A stretch of DNA of 25,288 nucleotides from UBA5603 sp964501315 (GCA_964501315.1 CAZCSO010000020.1:1-25288); one strand, 5' to 3'; shown: positions 15,476-23,986, counted from the stretch's first letter. Notes: generated by a model from the letters alone, not told the origin. Translations and numbers: made by a program.

Positions 15476-16030
15476 ATGTTCAGTTATTTACGTGGAATCA
15501 TTACCGAAATTAAAGCAAATTATGTCACACTTGACGTCCATGACGTCGGATATCAACTCTACACACCCAATCCGTACGTTTTTGAACTGAACCAATCAGC
15601 TACTTTATATACGTACCAAAAAGTCGCAGAAGACGCTTTGACCCTATACGGTTTTCCATCCGTAGAAGCTCGTGACCTCTTTTTAAAGCTTATCAGCGTT
15701 AATGGAATCGGTCCTAAAAGCGCCAATGCAATCCTCGCTGCGGGAAGCGTCGAAGCGATAACCACAGCGATTGAATCCGGCAATTCAAAATTTCTACAAA
15801 AATTCCCTGGGATTGGGCCCAAAGCTTCTCAGCAAATCATTCTGGATTTAAAGGGAAAAGTTGACTTAAGTGCCGACATGGTGATAACTGATCATCTCAA
15901 GGATGTCGAAGAGGCCTTGGTTGCATTGGGCTATTCCTCTAAGGAGATTAAAAAGGTATTGGCAAAAATCGATCAGAGCAAATCAACTCAGGATATGATT
16001 AAAGAAGCTTTAAAATTCATGTTAAAATAA
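15476..16030 (+). CDS. ruvA: Holliday junction DNA helicase subunit RuvA
   Basis: A 184-residue protein that binds four-way junctions as a tetramer and guides RuvB. Domain I (OB fold) covers about 1-63, with the family start MFSYLRGIITEIKANYVTLDVHDVGYQ. Domain II has the two helix-hairpin-helix motifs NGIGPKSA (76-83) and PGIGPKAS (111-118). Domain III (about 140-184) carries the RuvB-contacting helices EEALVALGYSSKEIKKVL. Slightly short against about 200 residues, from a short linker. GGAG (15465-15468) lies 7 nt before the ATG. A terminator follows directly, so ruvB, the usual next gene, must be elsewhere. Confidence 0.95.
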   Translation: MFSYLRGIITEIKANYVTLDVHDVGYQLYTPNPYVFELNQSATLYTYQKVAEDALTLYGFPSVEARDLFLKLISVNGIGPKSANAILAAGSVEAITTAIESGNSKFLQKFPGIGPKASQQIILDLKGKVDLSADMVITDHLKDVEEALVALGYSSKEIKKVLAKIDQSKSTQDMIKEALKFMLK

Positions 16031-16036
16031 GAAGTT

Positions 16037-16076
16037 AAAAGGGGCTGCGATAAATTCGCAACCCCTTTTTTTATTC
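16037..16076. terminator. Terminator between ruvA and the convergent asparaginase gene
   Basis: AAAAGGGG (16037-16044), one mismatch, TGCGA (16046-16050), loop TAAAT, TCGCA (16056-16060), CCCCTTTT, then T's. The stop of the minus-strand gene lies in the T-run (16071-16073), so on that strand the hairpin follows directly after the stop, with a poorer T-run. Confidence 0.85.
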
Positions 16077-17048
16077 AAATAAACGTTTTAATTGTTCGTG
16101 CGTCGGTTGTGTCGGTAAGGCAATCATCAACTTGATACGAGCTTTTTGACCGTTTAAATTAGGCGCTAGAATACAACCGCGATTGGTTAAATCCTTTCCA
16201 CCACCTAAATAGCCATAGGTATCGAGAACGCGTCCAGAAGGACAACGAGACGTAATGATAACCGGTATCGATAACTTAATGGCTTCATCGATTCCTTCCA
16301 ACATCGCCGGAGGAACATTCCCACGACCCAACGCTTCCAAGACAATTCCTTTTGTATGAAGGTCATAAATTAATAGTTTAATGAGCGATGAATCCATGCC
16401 GGAATAGACTTTTAAAAAATGAACAGAGTTTTCAATCGTATCCGTTTTAAGATGCTTTTTGGTGTAGTTAACCGTACGGTAATAAATAACCTCTTTGTTA
16501 TCAACAATACCCAATGGACCATAATCCATCGATTTAAACGTGTCGAGCGTAAGGGTATTTGTTTTCGTCACTTCACTGGCTGCGTTGATGGAATCGTTCA
16601 TGACAACCAAGCAACCTTTGTTTAATGACTTAGGAGATTTGGCAACTAGGATGGATGAGACAAGATTATTGACACCATCAAAACCAAGTTCCGAAGACGA
16701 CTTCATCGACCCCGTAACCACAATTGGTTTTTCAGAGTCAACGATGACATCTAAGAAATAAGCGGTCTCTTCCAAGGTATCCGTTCCATGGACAACCACA
16801 ACCCCACTAACCGTATCTCGTGCTAACTGATCTTTAATGATGGAAGAAAGTTGTAACATGAGACTCGGTGTAATAGATGGCGAAGGTACTTCCGAAAATT
16901 CAATGATTTCTAAATCGCGATATAAATCAGAATTAAATAGATTTGAGACAATTTCATTAGCGTTTAAAGCTGGGACGACGGAATGGTTACCCTCGTCAAT
17001 TTTCATGGAAATCGTTCCTCCGGTAAAGATCATGACAATTTTTCCCAT
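16071..17048 (-). CDS. L-asparaginase (cytoplasmic)
   Basis: A 325-residue enzyme that turns asparagine into aspartate and ammonia. All core catalytic positions are visible and even match the classic numbering: TGGTI with Thr12, HGTDT (87-91) with Thr89-Asp90, and Lys162 in EVTKTNT. No signal peptide is present (it starts MGKIVMIFTGG), so it is a cytoplasmic type. GGAGG lies 9 nt before the ATG. An extended -10 box (TGTTATAAT, minus strand, 17093-17085) lies upstream. It sits beside the nad operon, whose first enzyme NadB consumes aspartate; this may be chance, as it has its own promoter. Glutamine as side substrate is possible. Confidence 0.93.
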   Translation of the reverse strand: MGKIVMIFTGGTISMKIDEGNHSVVPALNANEIVSNLFNSDLYRDLEIIEFSEVPSPSITPSLMLQLSSIIKDQLARDTVSGVVVVHGTDTLEETAYFLDVIVDSEKPIVVTGSMKSSSELGFDGVNNLVSSILVAKSPKSLNKGCLVVMNDSINAASEVTKTNTLTLDTFKSMDYGPLGIVDNKEVIYYRTVNYTKKHLKTDTIENSVHFLKVYSGMDSSLIKLLIYDLHTKGIVLEALGRGNVPPAMLEGIDEAIKLSIPVIITSRCPSGRVLDTYGYLGGGKDLTNRGCILAPNLNGQKARIKLMIALPTQPTHEQLKRLFE

Positions 17049-17084
17049 GTCGATAAACCTCCAAAAGATGGGCTAGATAGTACC

Positions 17085-17093
17085 ATTATAACA
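17085..17093 (-). promoter_or_regulatory. Extended -10 promoter of the asparaginase gene
   Basis: On the minus strand the sequence reads TGTTATAAT, an extended -10. No good -35 lies 17 nt upstream. Confidence 0.55.
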
Positions 17094-17450
17094 CATTTAA
17101 AATAGTAAGAGATAAAAGGATTTCTAAAAATCAAATTTTGAGGGGTTTGTCGATGTAATTTTCGGGCATGATTTGAAGGTAATCAAAAATCATGTCCATA
17201 TTTAGCGATAATAGCACTCGGGTAGTTTTTAACCTTTTCCACAAACATCTAAACAATCGCCAAGTATAGATATTCATAATATGTTAACATAATATATATT
17301 ATAGGAAGTTAATAGAAATTAAATTTTTCTTCAGTTTTATCCCCAAATGCTATTCATATCGAAATAATGAAACAATAACTCACGTATATACACCCTCTTC
17401 TTCTACTGTAAATATAGTCTTTTTATTTCAATGACAACATTAATTTGAGC
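17094..17450. other. Gene-free AT-rich region upstream of the asparaginase gene
   Basis: It holds an 8-bp inverted repeat CATGATTT/AAATCATG (17167-17174, 17187-17194) and a 12-bp palindrome TATGTTAACATA (17280-17291). A 48-codon open frame on the minus strand (17277-17131) lacks a ribosome site and is not called. I see no recognisable gene in it. Confidence 0.5.
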
Positions 17451-17575
17451 TATTTTGTTGAAAAACCGGCTTTCGTTCTTTGACTCGAAAAATCGCCCGA
17501 ATTTTGTCGTTTTCCTGTCCAGGGGGGCATAGTTACCCATTCAGGAGGCAAAAACATCGTCATCGCCAAATTCAA
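17451..17575. mobile_element. Possible worn terminal remnant of an IS21-type element
   Basis: This stretch is more G+C-rich than its surroundings. It holds two spaced copies of a CAGG(G)GGCA-type motif: CAGGGGGGCA at 17520-17529 and CAGGAGGCA at 17542-17550, 22 nt apart. Repeated CAGGGGG(T/C)CA blocks near the ends are, from memory, typical of IS21-family elements, where the IstA transposase binds. No istA or istB coding sequence remains, and I cannot see the outer TG/CA end. Also, short frames here (for example MFLPPEWVTMPPWTGKRQ on the minus strand) look noncoding. Confidence 0.35.
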
Positions 17576-17576
17576 A

Positions 17577-17611
17577 AAATAAAAAAAAGCATTCCAATCG
17601 ATGGAATGCTT
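17577..17611 (-). terminator. Terminator of the nadA-nadB-PHP operon
   Basis: On the minus strand AAGCATTCCA (17611-17602) pairs with TGGAATGCTT (17596-17587), loop TCGAT, followed by T's down to about 17577. Confidence 0.9.
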
Positions 17612-18414
17612 CATATGTCTAAGGCTTCTTCTACTTCTATTCCAAGGTCGCGGGCAAATTTGTATGCCATCATAACCTCATCATCCAATAGCTTTTCAGG
17701 GTCATGAGCATCGGATGATACGATGACCTTTGCGTTTTTCTCTTTAACTAATTTCCAAAATTCTAATCGCGGATAGAGATAACGTTCTCCTTCTTTTAAA
17801 GGACGTGTCCCCTTCCGAATTCCATTCGCATTGATTTCGAGTGGGACAAGATAGCGAATCGATGCTTCGATAATTTTTAATGAGGCTGCTTTCGCATGCT
17901 CATCAAATTCAGGATACCCATAGAGCATTAAGTCAGGATGGCAAACAAATTTGAAATTAAGTGTTTGAATTGCCTTTTCAATGGTGTCAGCGTAGACTGC
18001 CAAGTGTTCTGGTTTGTTCAATGCATAGACACTTCTGAGTCCTTGGAAACTTTCTTTGTCTTCAATATAGTGTTGACCCAGTGCTAAATAATCTAAAGTG
18101 TTGAGTAGTTCATCGTATCGTTCTGCGTGCGATTCGAAGTACTCAATTTCCAATCCCTTTTTGATTTTGATTAGTGAACCGTATTCGTGAATCGCCTTTT
18201 CCAACTCTTCTAAATAGATGGGATATTCATCAGGAACCATTCGTACGCTTCGATCTTTCAATTCTTCGAAGGGTGCATGATCGCTCATGCCGATGGTATC
18301 AAAACCTAACTCAATGGCTTTCTTGACATAATCGCACACTGTACCGATGGCATGTTTACAAAGATACATGTGCGTATGATAGTTGTTCTTCATCACTTGA
18401 TTCTTAGGTGACAT
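17611..18414 (-). CDS. PHP-family phosphatase (histidinol-phosphatase HisK/HisJ-like)
   Basis: A 267-residue metal-dependent phosphoesterase of the PHP superfamily. Metal ligands are in place: NYHTH (His13, His15), SDHAPF (Asp45, His46), GLEIEY (Glu89), GQHY (His115), CHPDL (His159) and SSDAHD (Asp235, His237). It is the length of histidinol-phosphatase HisK, but no other his gene is present, so the substrate may be another phosphomonoester. AAAGGAG lies 8 nt before ATG 18414, which favours this start over ATG 18393 (which touches the nadB stop but has no ribosome site). It overlaps nadB by 22 nt and ends the nad operon. Confidence 0.82.
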   Translation of the reverse strand: MSPKNQVMKNNYHTHMYLCKHAIGTVCDYVKKAIELGFDTIGMSDHAPFEELKDRSVRMVPDEYPIYLEELEKAIHEYGSLIKIKKGLEIEYFESHAERYDELLNTLDYLALGQHYIEDKESFQGLRSVYALNKPEHLAVYADTIEKAIQTLNFKFVCHPDLMLYGYPEFDEHAKAASLKIIEASIRYLVPLEINANGIRKGTRPLKEGERYLYPRLEFWKLVKEKNAKVIVSSDAHDPEKLLDDEVMMAYKFARDLGIEVEEALDI

Positions 18415-19892
18415 CCGATGCTCTCCTTTCGAGCTAAGGCTTGTTCGGTAATGATTCGTGCAGTCGTTGCGAGATTGAGTGTCTCGTAGTAAAACTTTGA
18501 GGTATTCGGATATTTGAGTAAATCGTCGATAATTTTCGACAAGACAGAATGTGTTAATTGAAGTCCTTCCGTGTTTCGAACGATTCCTACAAATTCATCC
18601 ATATAGTCGCCGATTTTTTTACGGATTGGTTTGTAATTAAACTCTGTCGTAGGGGCAAACGTCTTTTTAAAGTTGGTATCTAAGTTTGTTGAGGCGATGG
18701 TTGAATTGATGTCATTTGCAATTTCCAATCCAAAGACAACACATTCTAGCAGTGAATTCGAAGCCAAACGGTTTGCGCCGTGCACACCTGTGTTCGCTAC
18801 TTCTCCTACCGCATACAAATCGTTGATACTCGTTCGTCCGTGTAAATCGGTATCGATACCACCGCAACTAAAATGCTCGCAGGGTGCGACAGGAATTAAA
18901 TCAAGTCCCATGATAATCCCATGTGTCTTCAAGTGTTGAAAGATGGTAGGGAATCGTTTTTCAAGAAATTTGGTATCTAATTCACGAGTATCTAAGTAAA
19001 CATGATCGGTCCACGTGTCATACATTTCACGGTAGATGGCTTGACTGACGATGTCACGCGGAGCAAGTTCAAGTTTTTCATGGTATTTGTGCATGAATCG
19101 TTCTTTTTGAACGTTGATTAATTTAGCGCCTTCACCACGAACGGCTTCGCTAATCAAAAAGCGTTGTCGGCTTTGTATGGATTCATCGTAAAAGGCAGTT
19201 GGATGAAATTGAACGAATTCCATATTATGAATCTGGGCATTTGCACGATACGCTAACCCGATTCCGTCGCCGGTTGCGGATAAATCGTTCGTCGTTGCAC
19301 CATAAACCGAACCAATGCCGCCGGTGGCAATCACCGTTTTTTTAGCATAGAGATAATCGATTTGATTTTGATTGGTTAAGATAATCGCACCTCCGATGCG
19401 ATTATCATAGGTTATCAGTTCAATCGCCATGGAATGTTCCAAAATCGTGATGTTTTTTCTTTCTAAAACCAAGTCGACTAAGGTCTTGGTTGCATGATAC
19501 CCAGAAGCATCGCCGCCCGCATGAACGATGCGGTTTCGCGAATGCCCGCCCTCTTTGGTAAAAAGAATGTTGCTGTCGGCATCCTTGTCAAAATCAACAC
19601 CCAAATTAATCAGCGTGCGAATGGCTTGGTTGCCGTGGTCGACTAAGGTTTGAACGGCTTCCTTTTTATTGAGATAGGCGCCGGCTTTTAACGTATCATC
19701 AAAATGACCTTGATGAAGGACGGGATCACTGTTGAGTTCAACGGCGATACCGCCTTGAGCTAACATCGAATTGGAGTTTTTGAGGGTTTCTTTTGCCAAA
19801 ATGATAACATGATAAGTTGGATTGACCGATAAAGCCGTTAACAGCCCAGATAACCCGCTTCCGATAATTAAAACATCGCTTGTTTGACTCAT
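18393..19892 (-). CDS. nadB: L-aspartate oxidase (NAD de novo synthesis)
   Basis: A 499-residue FAD enzyme that oxidises L-aspartate to iminoaspartate for NadA. FAD-binding GSGLSG (11-16) and SMLAQGGIA (42-50) open the protein. GGHSRNRIVHAGGDASG (115-131), EFVQFHPT (225-232), EAVRGEGA (249-256, with the catalytic Arg252), HFSCGGI (340-346) and GVHGANRLASNSLLE (369-383) are all conserved L-aspartate oxidase stretches. The C-terminus ends at RKESIGCHLRIK, about 20-30 residues shorter than B. subtilis NadB, where DYP and a short tail follow. It overlaps nadA by 4 nt (ATGA), so both are coupled. Confidence 0.94.
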   Translation of the reverse strand: MSQTSDVLIIGSGLSGLLTALSVNPTYHVIILAKETLKNSNSMLAQGGIAVELNSDPVLHQGHFDDTLKAGAYLNKKEAVQTLVDHGNQAIRTLINLGVDFDKDADSNILFTKEGGHSRNRIVHAGGDASGYHATKTLVDLVLERKNITILEHSMAIELITYDNRIGGAIILTNQNQIDYLYAKKTVIATGGIGSVYGATTNDLSATGDGIGLAYRANAQIHNMEFVQFHPTAFYDESIQSRQRFLISEAVRGEGAKLINVQKERFMHKYHEKLELAPRDIVSQAIYREMYDTWTDHVYLDTRELDTKFLEKRFPTIFQHLKTHGIIMGLDLIPVAPCEHFSCGGIDTDLHGRTSINDLYAVGEVANTGVHGANRLASNSLLECVVFGLEIANDINSTIASTNLDTNFKKTFAPTTEFNYKPIRKKIGDYMDEFVGIVRNTEGLQLTHSVLSKIIDDLLKYPNTSKFYYETLNLATTARIITEQALARKESIGCHLRIK

Positions 19893-20788
19893 GAACTCAT
19901 CTCCAACATTCTTTTAAGGCTTAGAGAAGCCTTTTCCAATATTTTTTCGGGTAACGTAATTTCAAACGTTTCGTTCTTCAGGCAACGATAAACATCGTCC
20001 AAATGGGTCATTTTCATGTCAGCACACGACAAGCCTTCGTTTAATAAATAAAAGGTTTTATCGGGATTGGCTTTTTTTAACGGATGGAGAATGCCTTTTT
20101 CGGTACCAATGATAAATTCGCGGTTTGGGGAGCGTTTTGCATACTCAATGATGCCTTTGGTCGATCCAATGTAATCAGCTAATTTCAAAACCGCTAGCGG
20201 GGCTTCGGGATGGATTAAGACGAGTGCGTTCGGATGCAACGCCTTTTGAACAAGCACATCGTCTGGTTTTAAGTTATTGTGAATGGAACAATACCCTGGC
20301 CACGTTTCGATGTCCCAATGATACTTATCCTTAAGGTACGTTCCTAAGTTTTTATCAGGGATATATAGAATCTTTTCATTTTGATAATGGGAAACGATTT
20401 TTTCGGCATTGGAAGATGTCACGCACACATCGGATAAGGCTTTGACGTCCGCATAGGAATTTACATAACAGATTATTTTGCGTTCTGGATGAGCGGCTTT
20501 GTATTCCGCTAGTTTTTTGGCATTAATCATCAATGCCATGGGACATTGAGCATTCTCGACAGGCAAAAGTACTTTTTTATCCGGTGACAAGATTTTGGCA
20601 GTTTCAGCCATAAAATTAACGCCACAAAACACAATCATTTTCGCATCGGTCGTAGCGGCGATTTTGGACAACTCTAACGAATCACCGACAAAATCGGCGA
20701 TGTCTTGGACGTCGGGATCTTGATAATAATGAGCGAGGATAATCGCTTGTTTGGCCGCCTTTAAGGCCTTAATGTCATCAATTAACAT
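19889..20788 (-). CDS. nadA: Quinolinate synthase
   Basis: A 299-residue enzyme that condenses iminoaspartate with dihydroxyacetone phosphate to quinolinate. The three cysteines that hold the oxygen-sensitive [4Fe-4S] cluster are in place: Cys82 (NAQCPMA), Cys167 (PGYCSIH) and Cys255 (LSCADMK). LAHYYQ (18-23) and DFVGDSLEL (32-40) mark the pseudo-three-fold active site. The shorter 300-residue type lacks an N-terminal extension. AAAAGGAG precedes the ATG. First gene of nadA-nadB-PHP. nadC is not in the window. Confidence 0.96.
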   Translation of the reverse strand: MLIDDIKALKAAKQAIILAHYYQDPDVQDIADFVGDSLELSKIAATTDAKMIVFCGVNFMAETAKILSPDKKVLLPVENAQCPMALMINAKKLAEYKAAHPERKIICYVNSYADVKALSDVCVTSSNAEKIVSHYQNEKILYIPDKNLGTYLKDKYHWDIETWPGYCSIHNNLKPDDVLVQKALHPNALVLIHPEAPLAVLKLADYIGSTKGIIEYAKRSPNREFIIGTEKGILHPLKKANPDKTFYLLNEGLSCADMKMTHLDDVYRCLKNETFEITLPEKILEKASLSLKRMLEMSS

Positions 20789-20816
20789 GGATTTCTCCTT
20801 TTACTTAGATACTCTT

Positions 20817-20845
20817 ATTATACACTCATTGACCGCATTTAGAAA
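20817..20845 (-). promoter_or_regulatory. Promoter of the nad operon
   Basis: On the minus strand TATAAT (20822-20817) is perfect; the -35 (TTTCTA, 20845-20840) at 17 nt is weak. I do not see an obvious NiaR-type palindrome. Confidence 0.5.
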
Positions 20846-20898
20846 GAACCATTCTTCATAACCAACCGGTGAAAAACGACAGTTTAAGAAAAAGACAA

Positions 20899-20920
20899 TA
20901 AAAAAGCCCCTGAAGGGGCT
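20899..20920 (-). terminator. Terminator of the DUF697 gene / hydrolase operon
   Basis: On the minus strand AGCCCC (20920-20915), loop TTCA, GGGGCT (20910-20905), then T's down to 20900. Confidence 0.88.
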
Positions 20921-20963
20921 CAAGCGATGCAAGAAAGAGTGTAAATTGATTCGTTTTGTTTGT

Positions 20964-21986
20964 TTATACAGCAGAAGGCGCTGGCTTCTCGTGTTTTGCT
21001 TTTTTGGTCAGGTTTTCTTTAACCTCTTCTTTGATGGATTCAATCATGGTGGCCTGTTCTTCTTCGCTATCAATCAAATCAATGTTATCCAGCATTTCTT
21101 GAAGATGGTATTCTTTGACAAGATACTTTTTGGTTTGATAACCGATGTACGTCGTCAAAATGGAATTGACCACGCCTTGAATCCCTGATTCGACGACCGT
21201 TCCGGCAATCGGTATGAAGGATGTAAATTCAGATAACGTTTTCGAAATAATGACTCTTCCGACGCCTGCCGTGGCGTTATTCACACCATAGGCCATAAGT
21301 GCATTCGTCAAAACCGTTCGGTATATCTTCGCCATCTGTGTATCGGAGGGACGGTACCCGTACAAATAAACGATATCCTTGATTAGGTTCAAATCGTATA
21401 CCACTACAAACAACGTATCGATTTTATCGGATTGAGAGATAGCAGTCGTGATTCCAACTTTGATTGCGCTTTTACGAATCAGCTTGTTCGCAGCGTTCTT
21501 CACATCCGATGTATAGATGTCCGATAGGATTTTTTTCAAATCGGTATCGTTTTTCGTATGACGGGCAATGGCCAATTTGCCGACATGATCTTCGCTATAC
21601 CACGTTATTCCTTCGGTTTTGGCGGATAGATCAATCATCTTGTCAGCGATGTCTTCTCGGAGTTGTTTGTTGTATTTTTGTGCTTGTCGGGCATTCGCGC
21701 TGGAAACATTCGTCATGAATGATTTCGTATTTTTGAGTTTAATCACCGGTGCGATGTAAGCAACTGTAAATATAACGACTGCACCGACGATGCCGACATA
21801 ACCGGCAATCGGATGAATGTCAAATAATCTAAGCACCACAAAAAACAAACAAGCCGCAATGATGATGCCGATTGCGGAAGCAAAGATAAATAAGAATGTT
21901 TTCGCGGCTTTCATATTTTCTGGATTCGTATATTTTTCTTGGTATTCATCCAGTGTCATTTTTTTCTCTGGTAATTCTTTTTTCAT
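20964..21986 (-). CDS. DUF697-like membrane protein (YcjF type)
   Basis: A 340-residue protein. Two N-terminal membrane segments (about 29-52 and 58-82) follow a charged cytoplasmic head; the large rest is cytoplasmic and ends in a highly charged tail (ESIKEEVKENLTKKAKHEKP). The central part resembles DUF697: VVYDLNLIKDIVYLYGYRPSD (about 208-228) followed by IYRTVLTNALMAYG and a hydrophobic hairpin with SFIPIAGTVVESGIQG (about 274-289). AGGAGG precedes the ATG. In some bacteria DUF697 domains partner a GTPase, but none is adjacent here. Function unknown. Confidence 0.68.
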   Translation of the reverse strand: MKKELPEKKMTLDEYQEKYTNPENMKAAKTFLFIFASAIGIIIAACLFFVVLRLFDIHPIAGYVGIVGAVVIFTVAYIAPVIKLKNTKSFMTNVSSANARQAQKYNKQLREDIADKMIDLSAKTEGITWYSEDHVGKLAIARHTKNDTDLKKILSDIYTSDVKNAANKLIRKSAIKVGITTAISQSDKIDTLFVVVYDLNLIKDIVYLYGYRPSDTQMAKIYRTVLTNALMAYGVNNATAGVGRVIISKTLSEFTSFIPIAGTVVESGIQGVVNSILTTYIGYQTKKYLVKEYHLQEMLDNIDLIDSEEEQATMIESIKEEVKENLTKKAKHEKPAPSAV

Positions 21987-22061
21987 AGACTCCTCCTAAA
22001 ACCATACGATAGTTCTGTAATTCGACGTTAAGTCACTTGAATCTTGATATCTAGTTAGACT

Positions 22062-22826
22062 TTAAATTATCCGGAACGGAATTAATACAATCAGTAATAC
22101 GGCCACAATTCCCCATAGTATTGTTAAGAATCGTTTTTGGAATTGGCTGGATTGATCTGGAACTAAGAAAGCAGCTAGGAAAAAGGGAATGTAAGTCGAG
22201 ATAAATACCGGAATAGCCCCCCACCAAGGATAAACCCAAATAAAAGCGTTGGTCCCTGCCAAGAAGATTTCAAAGAAGGCAAAGAACGCCGCATTCATAA
22301 TGGCGAACAAGATCCGGTTATTGATCCCGAAAATGGTCTTTTTGGGATCATCGGGTAGTAGTTTTGACATAATCAGGCCGGCAAGAGAAAACATCATCGA
22401 TAATTCCCAGGAAACGCCAATGAGCAATATGAACGAGGTACTACTTTGAGATACCGACCATAAGGCATAACCACTTTGTGAAGCAATTACGGCATTGACG
22501 ATTTCATAAATCCAATGGACACCATAGAGTGATAACGCAGCGACGATGCCTTTATAGTTCTTATTTTTCAGTTCGGTCGCATACACATAAATGACAAATG
22601 CGAACAAAGCGATGAACGTCCAATCGAAATTGATTTGAGAGCGGACGAAGATTGCTGATAATTCAGCGTTTAACTGCCTGGATGCATCCCCCCAAAAAAC
22701 AAAATAGTCGGATTCTTTCGCCAATAGTGATAATAGAAACATCACTAACGATATCACCGCTGTCAAAAGGATGGGATAGAGTATCGGTTTGATGGCTAAT
22801 GTTTTCTTGTTATTCGTTTCTTCCAT
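22062..22826 (-). CDS. Seven-segment integral membrane protein of unknown function
   Basis: A 254-residue polytopic protein with seven hydrophobic segments at about 14-36, 67-85, 93-112, 128-150, 168-190, 194-222 and 232-252. Motif-like stretches are LYGVHWIYEIVNAV (99-112), GVSWELSMMF (136-145) and FIWVYPWWGAIPVFISTY (196-213), rich in aromatic residues. I do not recognise the family. AGGAGG precedes the ATG. It lies 49 nt after the hydrolase gene and 75 nt before the DUF697 gene, with no terminator between, so probably one transcript. Confidence 0.72.
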   Translation of the reverse strand: MEETNNKKTLAIKPILYPILLTAVISLVMFLLSLLAKESDYFVFWGDASRQLNAELSAIFVRSQINFDWTFIALFAFVIYVYATELKNKNYKGIVAALSLYGVHWIYEIVNAVIASQSGYALWSVSQSSTSFILLIGVSWELSMMFSLAGLIMSKLLPDDPKKTIFGINNRILFAIMNAAFFAFFEIFLAGTNAFIWVYPWWGAIPVFISTYIPFFLAAFLVPDQSSQFQKRFLTILWGIVAVLLIVLIPFRII

Positions 22827-22875
22827 AAAAAAGCCTCCTATTCAAAACGTCAATTCAAGATGATTTGTTAACTAC

Positions 22876-23844
22876 TTAATCTATATGAGATAATGATTTT
22901 GATTTCGATTCTGGGAAAGATTGAAAGAAATCTTTTAGGACGTTAACGCGGTGATTGAGGATCGATTGGACAAATTCGGTTTTGAATTCCTTTTCAAACG
23001 CATGGTACGATCCCTTAATTACATTGAGGATAACCGATCCGTTTTCCTTTTGCAATCGATTGGCAAAGGCAATTCCTTCATCACATAAGGTGTCAATCTC
23101 CTGAGGTTCAATATAAGCGGGGGGTAAATTCGATAACGAACGGGCATGCAAAGGCGAGGCATAATCAATGGGATTGGGTGCGTTCCCTTTGAAATACAAT
23201 TCCCACATCTGTTGGTTGGCATGATTCGACCATGTCGCATTTTCATATTTTCGCAAACTGGGATAGGTTTGTAAATAATCGGTCACCGGATAGATTAACA
23301 TCTGAAAAGCAGGTTTAAATGCTTTTCGATCTCTTGCCATCAGTGCAACACCGGCCGCTAATGCGCCACCGGCACTATCACCGTATAAAACTAGCTTGTT
23401 CGGGTTGATTCCCCACTGAGAAGCGTGTTCAACCAAATCGAGCGTGCTTTCGTAACAATCTTCTAATGGAATTGGATAAGCATAACGGTAGGTTGTCCGG
23501 TAGCGGGGAATAAAAACTTTGCACTTGAGCGCATGGGCGTAAAAACATGCTTTTTGGATGATCAAGGGCGATAGATCAGCGAAGAAACCACCACCGTGGT
23601 AATAAATGAGTGTCGGGGCGTCTAAATCCAGTTGATTGGCTTCGATGACATGGCAATCCAATTCATAGCCTTGATAGCCTTTTAGCGTGATTCGATGCCG
23701 TTTGGTCGATAAAACCGGTCTCATCGTCACGGCTCGCCAATAGCTCAGCGTAAAGAAAAAACGTAAAGCTGGATTCGTGAGACTTAGGTTGCCCGTTTTT
23801 AATAATGGACCCTTTAATCCTTCTGCATAGCGATAGTCTGACAT
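22876..23844 (-). CDS. Alpha/beta hydrolase, acetyl-esterase / HSL family
   Basis: A 322-residue esterase of the hormone-sensitive-lipase-like (alpha/beta hydrolase fold-3) family. The oxyanion HGGG motif is at 83-86, the nucleophile in GDSAGG (155-160, Ser157), the acid Asp251 in EIDTLCDEG and the base His281 in GSYHAFE, a full triad. An N-terminal helical cap (1-60) is expected in the family. No signal peptide is seen, so it is cytoplasmic. AAAGGAG lies before ATG 23844. First gene of a three-gene minus-strand unit. Substrate probably a short-chain ester. Confidence 0.88.
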   Translation of the reverse strand: MSDYRYAEGLKGPLLKTGNLSLTNPALRFFFTLSYWRAVTMRPVLSTKRHRITLKGYQGYELDCHVIEANQLDLDAPTLIYYHGGGFFADLSPLIIQKACFYAHALKCKVFIPRYRTTYRYAYPIPLEDCYESTLDLVEHASQWGINPNKLVLYGDSAGGALAAGVALMARDRKAFKPAFQMLIYPVTDYLQTYPSLRKYENATWSNHANQQMWELYFKGNAPNPIDYASPLHARSLSNLPPAYIEPQEIDTLCDEGIAFANRLQKENGSVILNVIKGSYHAFEKEFKTEFVQSILNHRVNVLKDFFQSFPESKSKSLSHID

Positions 23845-23867
23845 ATACGTCTCCTTTGGTTACCACC

Positions 23868-23896
23868 ATCGTAACATACTCGTGAACAAATGTCAT
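23868..23896 (-). promoter_or_regulatory. Promoter of the esterase operon
   Basis: On the minus strand ATGACA (23896-23891), 17 nt, TACGAT (23873-23868), the latter preceded by TGT (extended -10). Confidence 0.6.
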
Positions 23897-23957
23897 CGGG
23901 TGTATAGAAATTCATTTAAAAAAGATATCTGACTTGATGAACCTACCCTTCACTCGA

Positions 23958-23986
23958 TGGACTAATGACGAAATGCGTGATATAAT
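23958..23986 (+). promoter_or_regulatory. Promoter of rarA
   Basis: TGGACT (23958-23963), 17 nt, TATAAT (23981-23986) preceded by TGA (extended -10). Confidence 0.7.

Noticed and set aside
17167..17194. CATGATTT/AAATCATG inverted repeat as a terminator
   Set aside because: No T-run follows on either strand and the loop of 12 nt is weak; no neighbouring gene end.
17131..17277. 48-codon open frame on the minus strand
   Set aside because: No ribosome site, AT-rich surroundings and no recognisable family; kept only as a note.
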